Shown here: positions 32,443 to 43,559 of the stretch, one piece after another
Position numbering within the stretch: position 1 is the first letter of the stretch
How the letters are laid out: every line of letters starts with the position of its first letter
Assembly: GCA_034509495.1 (NCBI GenBank)
Contig: CM067509.1
Span: 10,322,135-10,386,134 of the forward strand
DNA from: Acestrorhynchus altus
Taxonomy: Eukaryota > Chordata > Actinopteri > Characiformes > Acestrorhynchidae
Direction: 5' to 3'
Length of the DNA stretch: 64,000 nucleotides
Notes under the pieces: generated by a model
What the model was told of the DNA's origin: nothing
Seen by the model: the letters and a program-made list of their open reading frames with translations, nothing else
Databases searched by the model: none
Made by a program: the position numbers and the translations under genes

Positions 32443-32865
32443 AGCACTGCAGTGGTGTTGTGCCAGACTGTCATGGAGTCACTCAAAATGGCAGCATCTC
32501 ACCTTCAGTAAGGTATTCCAACCTTTGTCTTGGTGGAAACGACCAACGAATTGGCACTAAAGTGTGTGGGATGATGTTAGATGCAGTTGTTGCAACGAAC
32601 ACTCCATCCATTAGGGAAAGTATTCAAGCTGTATGAGATGGAGATGTCCATGCCAAGATGTCTGGCATGTTGCTATAGCAAACGGTGGCCTGTCATCATA
32701 CTGAGAAACACTATTTCCGTATGTGTAGATTGGAAAATATTGCTCATAGTGGTCAACATTTTTTGTTTCTGGTAAAAAAATTAAAAAAAAGAATATCTGA
32801 CATTTTCAATCAGACATTTTCTTCTGGGTGAATATTTTTTTGATGACAAGTATAAAACAACTTCA
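32443..32865 (+). pseudogene. Tc1/mariner-type relic, fragment A
   Basis: Begins 'cactgcagtggtgttgtgcc', continues 'agactgtcatggagtcactc', and has a FSEE..F.LGG-like block (here 'tttgtcttggtggaaacgac'). The middle is deleted: it passes at once to the C-terminal sequence near 32600-32700. It ends 'gacattttcttctgggtgaa' then a T run and 'gatgac', the shared terminus of fragments B and D. Fragment C shows the best protein evidence for this family. Confidence 0.6.
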
Positions 32866-33402
32866 CACTATGTGTATTTTAAGCATTTGAACAAGGAAAT
32901 GTACCTTTGGCCCAGAACATTGTGCTGTACCTTGTGCTAACAGAGAGAGGAAGACAACACTCCACATCCTACAGTGACTTTGCAGCAGTGAAATAGGTCA
33001 CGGCTGTTTAATGTACACACATTCACTCCATAATACAGTTTGACCTTGGATGGAATTGCCTTATTACTTTTAATGCACCTCTGCTGATGCTAAAGAAATC
33101 ATCATTACTCCCTATGTGCTCAAAGGACTGTCAATCACAGTCTACCTAAGAGAGCCAGGATTACCGGAGCCATTAAAACATCTGTATTCTGTACATTCCC
33201 AGCTGTGTCACAGCTGGCACACAGAGGCAACGTCAGCATAGTGAGGACAAACTGTGATTGGATGCTTATTTAAAGAAGATGTATACTTCAATCACTGTAG
33301 TGCCAGCATCAGATTATAACCAGGTGCTTGAAGTTCTATAACAGAACTACACAACAATACTACATATATATATAAGATAATAGGCATACAGATATACATA
33401 TA

Positions 33403-33406
<4 letters not shown>
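32866..33406. other. Non-coding, no recognised feature
   Basis: Ordinary sequence. The block 33060-33260 lacks repeats and contains the palindrome 'cagctgtgtcacagctg' at 33200, but no function can be assigned. Confidence 0.45.

Positions 33407-33448
<42 letters not shown>
33407..33448. repeat. (TG)n microsatellite
   Basis: About 20 TG units bordered by 'tatatgta' sequence. Confidence 0.95.
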
Positions 33449-33451
<3 letters not shown>

Positions 33452-34085
33452 ATATTACTATACATACTATAAAAGCAAGTGACTTGGTTTTATATATAGT
33501 ATATAATATGTACATATTACACTATACACTACACTATACACCATTTTCAAACTGTACAGGTTATATATTATGCATTACAGTACAAAGTGCAGACTATATG
33601 CTGTACATAAATACACATACTATAAAAGCATGTCTTCTAATACGGAGTTTAAAATTGCGAGTACAGATTAAACACTATATGCTATTGTCCATACTGTGAA
33701 TGCATATGGCAGTGGACTGCACAAGATTATTCCAGATTAAAATGATACATATCATTAATCTAGCTGCACGGACAACAAATACACACATGGGTTTCTGTAC
33801 TCACCAGCTAGATACACTGCATTTTTACATGGTCACTAGAGACAGATTGCAAGGCTATGCTTGTATGGACTGACCCTACTGCCAACGCTACATAAAAAAT
33901 AGCATGCGGGTCTACTGGGATGAGTTGGTGAGCGCTATGAAGAGAGTGATGGAGTATGTGCAGTGAAGACAGACAGCTGGCAAAAACATTCTCCTTGGTC
34001 CCACAACTCAATAACAACAGACATATCAGTCCACATAGGCCCCAGGCACTTCCACATCACTCTGAAACCCCATCACTGACCAGCA
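33449..34085. repeat. AT-rich region with recurring 'catactataaaagca'
   Basis: The motif 'acatactataaaagca' occurs at 33462 and 33615, with a weaker form 'catactgtgaatgca' at 33689. The spacings of about 153 and 74 bp suggest an old local duplication. No gene seen. Confidence 0.45.
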
Positions 34086-34138
34086 CATGTACAAGTACTG
34101 TATATAATATGATGTTATATTTATATATATATTATATT

Positions 34139-34190
<52 letters not shown>

Positions 34191-34215
34191 AATTTATATT
34201 TAATAATATTTTATA
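34086..34215. repeat. Palindromic AT tract
   Basis: A (TA)n core (34146-34187) is flanked by 'tatatttatat' and 'atataaatttatat'-type sequence on both sides, so the 130-bp block can fold on itself. Confidence 0.85.
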
Positions 34216-34536
34216 AACTGTTTCTGTTTAAACACACACAAATACTCACATATGGTGTGAGTGAATATATATTCTATCAGTTGTTGGTTATCAGTTATTA
34301 TATTATATGTAAATTAGAATAAAAATAAATTTTCTCTGCCTTAACACAACATTTACATGTGTATGTAAACACCCAGGTGAATTCAGTCAGATTGGGGGAA
34401 ATCTTTATGTATAAATGTGAGACAATGGGGAGGAAGAGAGAGGGGGGTTGAGTGAATCTCCCACTTCTGCGAACACGCGGCGCGAAAGCGGAACTAATGT
34501 AAAGAAAATATATAATTTTCCAGTCGGACACTTTTA

Positions 34537-34570
34537 AAGAGAGAGTGAGAGAGAGAGAGTGTGTGAGAGA

Positions 34571-34608
<38 letters not shown>
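34537..34608. repeat. (GA)n tract with GT interruptions
   Basis: A purine tract of 72 bp, mainly GAGAGA with several GTGAGA units. It lies just upstream of the 10-bp array, separated by about 80 bp. Confidence 0.9.
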
Positions 34609-34609
<1 letters not shown>

Positions 34610-34689
34610 GAGGATGGCTGATGTCACGCAGAGCGGTAGTGACAGAGAATAGCACGCACAGAGGAGGAGTTTCAGGGCAGCCTGTTACA

Positions 34690-35265
34690 ATATCAACAAA
34701 TATCAATCAAAATCAACAAATATGAACCAATATCCACCAATAACCTCCAATATCAACCAATATCAACAAATATTAACCAATATCCACCAATAACCTCCAA
34801 TATCAACCAATATCAACAAATATTAACCAATATCCACCAATAACCACCAATATCCACCAATAACCAGCAATAACCACCAATATCAACCACTAACTGTCAT
34901 TATCAACCAATATCCACAAATATCATTTAATATCCATCAATACCAACCAATACCCACCAATATCAACCAATATTTACCAATAACCACCAATATCAACCAA
35001 TATCCCCCAAAATCAACAAATATCCCCCAAAATCAATCATTAATCACCAATATCAACCAATAACCACCAATATCAACCAATTACCATCAATCTCAACCAA
35101 TAAGCACTAATATTAACCAATAACCACCTAAATCAACCAATATCCACTAATGTCCACCAAAAGCCACCAATATCAACCAATAACTGGCAGTTTCCACAAA
35201 TATCCACCTATTACCACCAATATCCACCACTGTCCACTTATATCCATTGATTTCCATCAATATCT
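34690..35265. repeat. Degenerate 10-bp tandem array
   Basis: About 57 units with consensus 'tatcaaccaa' and variants such as 'taaccaccaa' and 'tatccaccaa'. The units stay in register with no net insertion or deletion across some 575 bp, although many positions vary. Within it, 34731-34780 is repeated exactly at 34781-34830. The plus strand is nearly free of G. A 10-bp unit is not a multiple of three and contains TAA, so it is not coding. The end near 35265 is gradual. Confidence 0.95.
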
Positions 35266-35984
35266 AACACATTGATTTGTTCCAAGAACAGACACTTGAT
35301 GTAGCAATTTTGAATATGAAACAGAAAATGAGTGAATAACATTGTATAACACAGCAAAAGCTTTGATTTCTGTTAATCTGTTGACAACATGAGAAAATAA
35401 CCTGTAATAATTCTGTTGGAAAGAAAATATACAAATAAATAAGACGGCTGATGCAAAATAAATTTAATATGAAACTGGAAAAAAGGAACTAGAAACATTT
35501 TATCATAGCAAATACATTGAAATTAGATTTGTTCATGTGTTTGCATGAAACATGAGAAATATAGAATTCACATTATAAAAAATGTAAATTTTGAAATTGT
35601 TACTAAAAACTGTATGAATAAAATGTTGAATGATATTAAACACATACTCTAGCTTCTTAGTACCAGCAAAGTACCCGAAGCTGGAAACTAGTTGGCACCT
35701 CTAACATGATTACTGGCCCTAAACAGGTGAAATGGTTTAGAACCACCACTGCATTCCAACTCATGCTTTAGTGTTGGTAACATCCTTTGTAACTGAAGAA
35801 ATTAAGTTGGTTGCAATGATATTACCATAGCCTGCTGTTGGTGGCAGGGGTTAGAAGGCACACACCAGTAACATGAAGGATTTGGGAGACCTACATAAAC
35901 CAATGGAGCCAATGGATTGTCCTCCTGTTAATGCCAGCCAATGATGGTCACAAGACACAGACTGTTACAACAACTGCCCATAAC
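35266..35984. other. Non-coding, possible Tc1/mariner flank
   Basis: No gene. The last 100 bp ('tggtcacaagacacagactg', 'aacaccctgtcaacatcacc') may be more of the relic that starts at 35985, since part of it resembles 32420-32445. Confidence 0.4.
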
Positions 35985-36450
35985 ACCCTGTCAACATCAC
36001 CAAAGACTGCAATGTCATGCCAGACTGTCATGGAGTAACTCAGAATGACAGAAGGTCATCTTCAGTGACGTGTCACATTGAATCTGTGTATAGGGACAAC
36101 ATGGCCAATGCCACACCAAACCTATCCCAGATTGATAATGTGTTACTAGATGCACCATGAACACTCCACCACTACCACAAAATCTGAAGGATCTGAGTGA
36201 GAATGTTCAAGCTACATGGGATGGATTATCGCAGGACACCATTAGGAACTTCTACAACCCATGCAGAGATTTCTGGCGTGTTGTGTTACAGAGATGCTAC
36301 TTTTGTATGTGTTGCTCAAGTATTGCCCATATTAGTCTAACCTTTAATCATCTATTATCCATAGGATTCTTTATCTTCCTTCCAAATAATACTGAAATTT
36401 GACACTTTCTTCTGGGTGCAACTATTTCTCGACAATGAGGGTATATTGTT
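35985..36450 (+). pseudogene. Tc1/mariner-type relic, fragment B
   Basis: Begins 'agactgcaatgtcatgccag', then 'actgtcatggagtaactcag', matching fragments A and C. The C-terminal region has 'gatgcaccatgaacactcca' and 'gggatggattatcgcaggac' then 'accattaggaacttctacaa', also present in C (61.26-61.35 kb), which encodes the '...Q.TIRNL..S...' ending of the transposase. The 3' end 'cactttcttctgggtgcaac' then 'tatttctcgacaatgag' matches A and D. The catalytic centre is deleted. Confidence 0.65.
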
Positions 36451-38099
36451 GCTGTGAGAACAAATCTTTGTATTAAAAGAAACTTGACAGAAGTAGAGGA
36501 AAGAGTTTTGTTGCTCCTAATCATTTATTCATTCAGTCATAAAGAAATGCTGTCTAGGTCCTATTAAATGTAAATATTTAGGCCACGCCAACTTCCTTTT
36601 CAAATCCAGATACAAAAACAGATACAAATAGCAACATTGCTTTAATCTCCTAATAATCACACACACACACACACACACGCACTAATCTGCAATGTCTAAT
36701 TAGGCATATGATACCCTAAATCCTGTGTATGCTCTGACTTTCTAGACTAGAGATCACTGGTGTGTGTTTGTCTTGATTGCTCTGTGTGGGGACTCCTGTG
36801 TGTTCTATCTGGCCTTTCTGTTGAGTGATGATCAAAAGTGCAATATTGTACATGTAAGAGTCTTGCTGCCTGACTGGCTAAGTGGCTGGACTAATGAATT
36901 GCACCCCATTGAGTGCTGCCCCATTACCAAGGATGCCTTCACATGGCCTAGCTGTAATGCGACAAAAAGCTTGGGAGCTAATGGCTGTGTTTGAGGAGTG
37001 ATCATTGGTTTGCATTAGAGTACAGTCACCACACTGCCACACATCTGCTCTGCCTGTCTACAGCAGCCCACTGATCCGCCTGCTTGCATTACCGTGGAAA
37101 CAAACCAGCTCCTTTGTGTCAGAGACGACGGCTACATGGCAACCCCTCATTTAACACATCTGAGAGGCACAGTAACCAACCCACTGCCTGCATCAGTCCA
37201 ATAGCCTCCTTCACTGTGTACATATGTGTGTGTATATTTGTCCTGCATTTCTCTGAGGTCATGAACATGTTGTACTGCAGCATAACCTCACTGTACTTCA
37301 CAACCAGAAATCCCAACTTTCTCTAAAAGCTACCACCTCGGCTTAAGAGGATATTCAAATAAAACGAACCCATACTGATAATGGCACTGCCAAAATAGTC
37401 TGATTTCTAGACTAAGAGAGGTGAAATTACTGCAGGTTAAATAATACTAGTTGTTCTAACAAAGGTTAGATCCTGTTAGATCAGCTTGAGGTAAGGTGGG
37501 TAGACTGTGAAGAGCTCCGTTCAGTTATCGAACTAATTGTAACATCAGTAAATCTTGAGGTCAAGAGAAAACATTGTGCTGGTGCTCTCTCCAAAATGGA
37601 TTTTGCTAGGTGTCCCACACCCCTGGGGTATATAAAGCCAAAGCCCCCCGGGGAGGTTCAAAGAAAGAGATTAAAGGGGAGGAGATGGGAAGGTGGAGGA
37701 TGCAAAGCTGTTCAATGTGATGATGTGGTGGAGGTGAGGGGTTAAATAGTTGGAGGAGATTGGTATGTGGACCATCACCCAAAATTATATTACATAAAAC
37801 ATATTGTTAAATATTATTACAAAGAGACAGAAAATACATTTGGAATAATCAGTGATGGGCAAGGGAATCAGGCTGTATGACAGGTTTTAGTAGAATAGTT
37901 TTTTTCCTAAACTGAAGGGTTTTTTTATCTAAACTACAGAAATGTTTTCCAACATACATAAATACATGCAAAACAATGCAAACTGGCTTTTTTCTAAGTT
38001 ATAGAGGTGGGGTGAAAAAAACAAGAACAAGTGGTTCCACAAAGTTTAAGGGGTTAAGTAACAAATTAACCAGATTTAAATGATATGATTCAGCCAATT
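36451..38099. other. Non-coding with a short (AC)n and one dispersed repeat
   Basis: A (CA)n tract lies at 36659-36680. 36820-37330 is a less repetitive stretch with short open frames on both strands and no motif. 37610-37800 is a dispersed repeat listed separately. Confidence 0.45.
37610..37800 (+). repeat. Dispersed repeat, copy 1 of a pair
   Basis: Has a TATA-like 'ggtatataaag' at 37627, then purine-rich 'gattaaaggggaggagatgg' and 'gatgatgtggtggaggtgag', ending 'gtggaccatcacccaaaatt'. The block at 49990-50135 ends with 'gtggaccatctcccaaaatt' and shares 'ggtggagg.tg' and 'tgtgatgatg'. Possibly the end of an LTR or a non-autonomous element; class unknown. Confidence 0.55.
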
Positions 38100-38757
38100 T
38101 AAATACAGCCAGGCTTGAATGATGAAGTAAAGAAGGTTATAGATGAAGAAGAGTCTGGGAAGAGATTTAAAAAGATCTAAAAAAAAATAAATAAAATAAA
38201 AAAATGAGACATTCCAATTTACAAGTGGAAAACATTTAAAACAACTGCCAACATGGTCAGGTCAGGATGAACTAGCAAGTTTAGCCCAAGAATAGACTGT
38301 AAAATTCATAAAGAAGTCTCCAAAAATCCTAAAATCATCACAAGACCTACAGGTAGCTCTTGTCATCATAAAGAGACTGAGGTGTGCAAGGAGGAAAGCC
38401 ATCATGTAAAAGAAAATAGGACAAGTTTGCCAGAGAACTCCTAAACAAGGAGCAGAACTTCTGGAACAGTGTACTTTGGGCAGATAAATCCAAATGTTAT
38501 TTCTTTGGGCACAGTAACAGAAGATATGTTTGGTGCACACCAAACACAGCATTTAAGCACATGAACTTCATACAAACTGTGAAGCACGAGGTGGAAGTGC
38601 CATAGTTTGGGGCTGTTTTGCTGCAGCAGGACCAGGAAAGCTCTCCATTATAGAAACAACCATGACATCTTCATTGTATCAGAGGGGGTTTGAGGAAAAT
38701 TGAACACTGGCACTGACACATGACATAGCTGAAAGTGCTTCCGCATAGAGGAGTGGG

Positions 38758-38765
<8 letters not shown>
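38100..38765 (+). pseudogene. Tc1-like transposase relic #3, deleted
   Basis: Worn plus-strand Tc1 transposase. 'aagaagagtctgggaagaga' (38144) begins the HTH-like region. 38450-38590 encodes EQNFWNSVLWADKSKCYFFG with NRRYVWCTPNTAFKHMN and QTVKHE, the first catalytic block ('FW..VLWTDESK.ELFG', 'YVWRKP.TAF', 'TVKHGGGS') with the catalytic Asp present but Glu changed to Lys next to it. After 'gtatcagagggggtttgagg' (38678) the sequence jumps to 'agctgaaagtgcttccgcat' and 'gaggagtgggaaaa', so the part with the other two catalytic residues is gone. It ends at a GA tract. Confidence 0.8.
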
Positions 38766-38825
<60 letters not shown>

Positions 38826-38832
38826 AGAGAGA
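38763..38832. repeat. (GA)n tract ending in an 11-G run
   Basis: About 25 GA units pass straight into 11 consecutive G (38813-38823), then 'tgagagaga'. It is a pure purine tract on the plus strand, and could form triplex or G-stacked structures. Confidence 0.95.
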
Positions 38833-39737
38833 AATGATTTGTTCTGTAATGTCTCATTTATGTATTCAATTTAAGGAAGCTGTGTTCCTGCTTAGAGCTG
38901 GCTAGGATTTGTCTGTTCTTTATGCCTTTTCTAATTGATGTATTTGACCGTAAATAGAAGCTTAATCAGCTAAACATTATAATTGGACAAATCTTGGGTA
39001 GAGAGGGCTTCACCTGTGCTTGGCCTCTGTGTATAATATACTGTATAAGCATTTGTGTGTGTGTGTGAGTGTCTTTGCACATATACATAGTTTGTGTGTT
39101 TATGCCCTAAATTGAGTGGAAATTGCTGCATGTCTTCAGTGGCAATTAGAGTCCCTCCTGTGGAGCGAAAGCAGACATTAACTAATAGTGTGGAAATTTC
39201 CATTGCAAATTAGGAATCCCCTTTTCACCTCATCAGGCCAATAAATATCTATCATTATCTCTTTGAGGACAGGGGCCAGACAGACAGGCGTATATAGTTC
39301 CCAAGTGAACACGGATCAATGATAGCCTTTAAACATCTCCGATCATTCATTCACAAACTCAATGTCTATGTATAATCATGAACACTATGTGTGGGTCTCA
39401 GTTGCCTTTATTCCTCCAACACATCTCATGTGCTTTTCAGGCCTGTGGAATGAAGGCGCTAGCCAGATGAGAAGAAGTCACAGCTATCTGAACTCGATGA
39501 TTGGAGCCCAGTGTAATCACACTGCTGGGCTGTTCAGTGCTTCTCCAGGGTTTTCCCTGCATTACAGAGAAGCAACAAGAGCAGCCTCATCAATGCTGCA
39601 ATCTCTTTAGCTCCCAGAGTGATCACACTCATTATCTCTCATAAGCCTTTTTTACAATCGACAGGCATGTTTCCAGGCTCCTCACGGTGTGCTGTTAGGT
39701 ATACATATACCTAGCATTCTGCATTTGCATACAATAT
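38833..39737. other. Non-repetitive intergenic stretch
   Basis: No gene recognised. 39230-39660 has no recognisable repeat, a balanced composition and motifs such as 'caggccaataaat' and 'agcagcctcatcaatgctgc', so it could be a conserved regulatory element. This is only a suggestion from its contrast with the repeat-rich surroundings. Confidence 0.4.
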
Positions 39738-39905
39738 TCACATAGAATATGTGGACAAAAGAAATGGGACACTTGCTCATTCATTGTTTCTTCTCAGGTC
39801 AGGGGCAATAAAAAGGGGTTTTCTGCTTTTGTTGGAGTAACTGTCTCTACTGTGCAAATAAGACTTTCTACTAGGTATTACAGTATATAGTATAGTATTA
39901 TTTAC
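39738..39905 (+). mobile_element. Non-autonomous element end, 'ggacaaaag' family, copy 1
   Basis: 'tatgtggacaaaagaaatgg' then 'gacacttgctcatt' parallels 56755 'ggacaaaagtattgggacac' then 'ctacttatt'. It continues with 'aaaaaggggttttctgcttt' and 'gttggagtaactgtctctac', part of the same fish family as I know it. No coding sequence. Confidence 0.55.
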
Positions 39906-40012
39906 ATAAAGTGCAGTAGTAATTGGTGTAATGAATAAGGCAGGTCAAACAGGGGGTCAAATGTTTCTGTAGTGAATGTTGATGTCCAGCAGTACCTGTC
40001 AGCTGTTAGATG

Positions 40013-40770
40013 TACAGCGCCCGCCATAATTATTGGCAAACCTGGTAAAGAAGTGTTTTTAATAATATAGGACAACAATGCAAAAAATGAGTGCCTTTAT
40101 TTGGTGGGGAAAAAAATCACACATTAAGAAATAAATCTTTTGAATTATATCATGTGTTCCACAATTATTGGCACCCCTGGTGTTAGTACTTTTTGCCAAC
40201 AAGACAGCTTTTAATCTTCTCCTATAACTCTTCACAAGATGGGAGAATACAGAAAGGGGGATTGTCGACTATTCCTCTTTGCACAACCTCTCTAAATTGT
40301 CCAGAGTCCTGGGTCTTCTCCTATGCACTCTCCTCTTCAGCTCACCCCACAGGTTTTCTATTGGGTTGAGGTCTGGAGACTGAGATGGCCATGAGAGGAG
40401 CTTGATTTTGTGCCTTGTGAACCATTTTTAGTAGATTTGGCCACATTATCTTGCTGAAAGACCCAGTGATGACCCATCTTCAGCTTTCAGGCAGAGGCCA
40501 CCAGATTCTGATTCAAAATGTCCTGATATTTCAAAGAGTTCATGATCCCATGTATCCTTACAGGTTCCCAGGTCTGTTGGAGGAGAAACAGGCCCAAAGC
40601 ATCACCAATCCTCCCCCACACTTAATAGTGGACCTGAGGTGTTTTTCTGCTTACTATTTTTTGCATGGTGTTATGCCAGACCCACTTAGAGTGTTTGTTG
40701 TCAATCTTGGTCTCATCTAACCGGTCCCAGTTTCACCAGTGCACCCTGTGAAAGACTTTTTAGTGCATCT
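40013..40770 (-). mobile_element. Tc1-like element #4, one end and C-terminal half
   Basis: Starts at TA 40013-40014 with 'cagcgcccgccataattatt', and the inner copy 'ccacaattattggcacccct' lies at 40160. On the minus strand it encodes (about 40430 to 40190) KLLSWPSQSPDLNPIENLWG, then ELKRRVHRRRPRTLDNLERL and SHLVKSYRRRLKAVLLAKS, a well-kept C-terminal end of a Tc1 transposase including the catalytic Glu (PIENLW). Upstream on the minus strand (40430-40770) the frame is broken. The N-terminal half and the other terminal repeat are missing beyond about 40770. Confidence 0.85.
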
Positions 40771-41114
40771 GGGAATGTAGTGATCTGTTAGCATTTATGC
40801 TTAATAAACAAACAGAATCTTTAATCTTAATTGTATTTTACATCAATATCATAATATCCAAAAATATTATTGCACATCAAAGGTTTGCACATCAAATGTT
40901 TTGTCCATTTTCTGTAACCCAAATTTTTTTTTATCTTTGTACTTTTATATCAAAAAGGCAAGCAAAATGAGTTTAATTACTCTTATTTTACATTCCATTC
41001 AAAGTTAAGAATACTTTACTCTGTAAAGTCTCCATTTTTTTCCATTGGACAACAACGATATGATTTGTGTGCCCTTTTATTTAAAAAAATAAAAAATAAA
41101 AAATAATAAAACAT
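40771..41114. other. AT-rich spacer
   Basis: AT-rich sequence with an A-rich low-complexity run at 41082-41110. No gene. Confidence 0.5.
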
Positions 41115-41175
41115 CATAGCATCCACCTTCAACAGCATAGCAACCACCAGGCATAAGCCTAGAAACTGCCTGACA

Positions 41176-42120
41176 TCAAATCAAAATCAAATCAAAATTT
41201 ATTTTTATAGCGCTCTTCACAGCTGAAGTTGTCACAGAGCAGCTTCACAGAAATAAAATAAATAAATAATTAAAAAGGTTAAATACAGAAACAAAGTATA
41301 AATGACAGATCCCCTAGTGAGCTAGCCACATGGAGACAGTGGCAAGGAAAAACTCCCTCAGCTGGAGGAAGAAACCTTGGGAGGAACCAGGCTCACAAGG
41401 GGAGGACCCATCCTGCTCTGGTCAAACTACTTATACATAGTTAGGGGACACTGGACCCCTACATCTCTGTTCTAGTACTCGGGTATTGAAGTAATGTTAA
41501 TTCTCTGGTGGACATAATATTAACAGTAGATTTCTACAGTTGGTGATGGTGGGTGAGCAGCTAGTTCATGGCAGTGTGGGAAACTAGTCCAGGTCCAGTT
41601 GGTGGAAGGTGGAGAGCCAATGTAGACATGTATCAGGGGAGCTTGGAGTCCTTCTCAGGTGGAAGGTGGAGAGCCAATGTAGACATGTATCAGGGGAGCT
41701 TGGAGTCCTTCTCAGGTGGGGCAGAAGAACTTGGGGTTAGGACCTAATCAGTTCTGGCTGGTGGGTCATCGTTAACTCGGAAAAGATACAGAGATGAATT
41801 AGTTTGGAATTTAAAAAGAGAACAGAGAATGTAAACATTACCAGAGTGTGGCGAGTGACTCCGGCAGATCTGACTATAACAGCGTAACTAGGGAGAGAAC
41901 CAGAAGGTAACATAAACATGGGAGCATCCTGAAACATTGGCGTCTAACTGCTCCACCGTCACAAACCAGAGTGATCGCGAGAAGGAGTCAGATGGCAGCA
42001 CCAACATCCCAGTTTACCATAAATCCCTATGTCCATGAACCCCTGGATCTGCAGCCTGTAACTAAGCTAAGACATTAATGACATAACATACAAACTAGTC
42101 ATTATCACTCTATCGACCAT
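41176..42120 (+). mobile_element. Fish dispersed repeat beginning 'aatttatttttatagcgctc'
   Basis: Begins with three 'atcaaa' units, then 'atttatttttatagcgctct' and 'agttgtcacagagcagcttc', followed by 'gtggcaaggaaaaactccct' and 'gaagaaaccttgggaggaac', a very common fish repeat. A 57-bp unit is duplicated in tandem at 41601-41657 and 41658-41714. No coding sequence. Class uncertain. Confidence 0.7.
41601..41719. repeat. Tandem duplication, 57-bp unit x2
   Basis: 'ggtggaaggtggagagccaa' at 41601 recurs at 41658 and the units are identical by eye, which suggests a recent duplication. Confidence 0.95.
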
Positions 42121-42330
42121 TTAACAACCAGCTCGCAACATCTTAGCATTTTTCTGCTACAGTATAGCAACCATATAGAACAGCACATCAATTACCTAGC
42201 AACTACCTCAGACATGATAGCAATAACCATTTGGAACCTTTTATCAACTGTCAAGTAACAATCTGGGATACTATAGCAACTGCCTAGCAATACTACAGCA
42301 ACTATTTGTAGCACTATAGCAATATATAAT

Positions 42331-43399
42331 TTTGTTTCAATGTACAAATACACATTTACTCTAGATCCTGGTCTGATGATAGTTTTAGTAGTATTTCATT
42401 CATTCTGTGTTGAATGTAACCAACTGTGATTCATAATTTAAGAGCCTTTTTATGTCTGGTTATGTAATTCTCCACAGTGTGGTTAAAATAACATTTGATG
42501 TCAGTCATTATGCAAGTGTTCATTTCAATGCAGCTAGAATGTATTATAGTACTGACAGAGGCCCTGATGATGTCATGTTTTGTGTTTGAGTGCTTTGGAA
42601 CTAATGGTGCGAGAGTGAACACCTTCAGCTGGAAAAAACAGAGCATAAGCAGAGTGAGTCATCAATCAGCTGCACACATTCAGATTGGAGTTTGGATGAT
42701 GGATGTGTTGGTAGAATGGAGTGTATGTGGGTTTGCACGTGTGTGTCAAGAGTGGTTTGATAGCAAGAGGTTATCTGAGGTAACATGAGCTGTAGTAACA
42801 TATAACCCCCTCATGTTCAGGTCCTCATAATCATAGTTATACAGTTGTATTCGTGTAATCTGCTTAGTTTAAAGGAACAATCAGTAGAAATGAGAGCAAG
42901 TGTGTGAAAAGGCTACAGCAGTCAGCATTGCACTGAACTTACACAAATGAGTGTAAGACAAGTAAGAACATCTACCATCGCAAGTGAGAGTGAGTCATAC
43001 TGTGTAAGTTAATCGGTTAATTATTAGAGAATGACTCCCACAAACATTACAGCGACGTAACACAGAACACTTTCTGGCAATCAATAATGCCATTCATTGG
43101 ATATTCTCCTGTTAAACTGTTGCTTGTTGATGTGTTTATCCAGAAAACCTGCAAAATTGTTCAGCTCTGCAAAACACGTCACTGCCAAGTGTTCATCATC
43201 ATCAAATTTGATTTCTTGGCTCCAAAGCCATTAAGCTGACTTTTATTGTGGCATTCAGACATTTGCATTTGCAAATTTACACTTATCTGAAAGACACACG
43301 TGATGGGGGAAGTCCAAGATACATGTACCTGTGGAGAGAGAAAAGACACTATTACTAATGCAAACTAACTAGTGCTGTCCATTTATACAGTATGCATAA
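42331..43399. other. Non-coding, no recognised feature
   Basis: Open frames at 42431-42788 on both strands have no motif. No repeats of note. Confidence 0.5.
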
Positions 43400-43505
43400 A
43401 CAATGCATCCGGAAGTATTCATAGTGCTTCTCTTTTTGCACTTTTTATGTTAGAGCTTTATTCCAGAATGGAATAAATTCATTTTGTCCCTCAAAATGAT
43501 GGGTG
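43400..43505. mobile_element. Tc1-like terminal repeat fragment
   Basis: 'acaatgcatccggaagtatt' at 43400, then 'catagtgcttctctttttgc' and 'ttattccagaatggaataaa' then 'ttcattttgtccctcaaaat'. This follows the terminal repeat of a very common fish Tc1 family as I know it. The element is cut off after about 100 bp, and no transposase is present. Confidence 0.65.
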
Positions 43506-43559
43506 AGGGTATGGTGCTCATCCAACGTCCTGACCTCACTAACAGTATATATTGATATA

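Larger units (their letters stand above)
41115..42330. repeat. Degenerate 'atagcaacca' minisatellite, split
   Basis: Units such as 'agcatagcaaccaccag' and 'gcctagaaactgcctgaca' lie at 41115-41175, and similar units ('tatagcaaccatat', 'acctagcaactacct', 'tatagcaactgcctagcaat') at 42125-42325. The 950 bp between is a different repeat (41176-42120). The two parts look like one old tandem array interrupted by an insertion. Confidence 0.55.

Noticed and set aside
34690..35265. Coding repeat or satellite with protein product
   Set aside because: A 10-bp unit shifts frame every unit, and TAA occurs in many units.
36820..37330. Possible exons with open frames on both strands
   Set aside because: No splice sites of quality around the frames and no recognised peptide.
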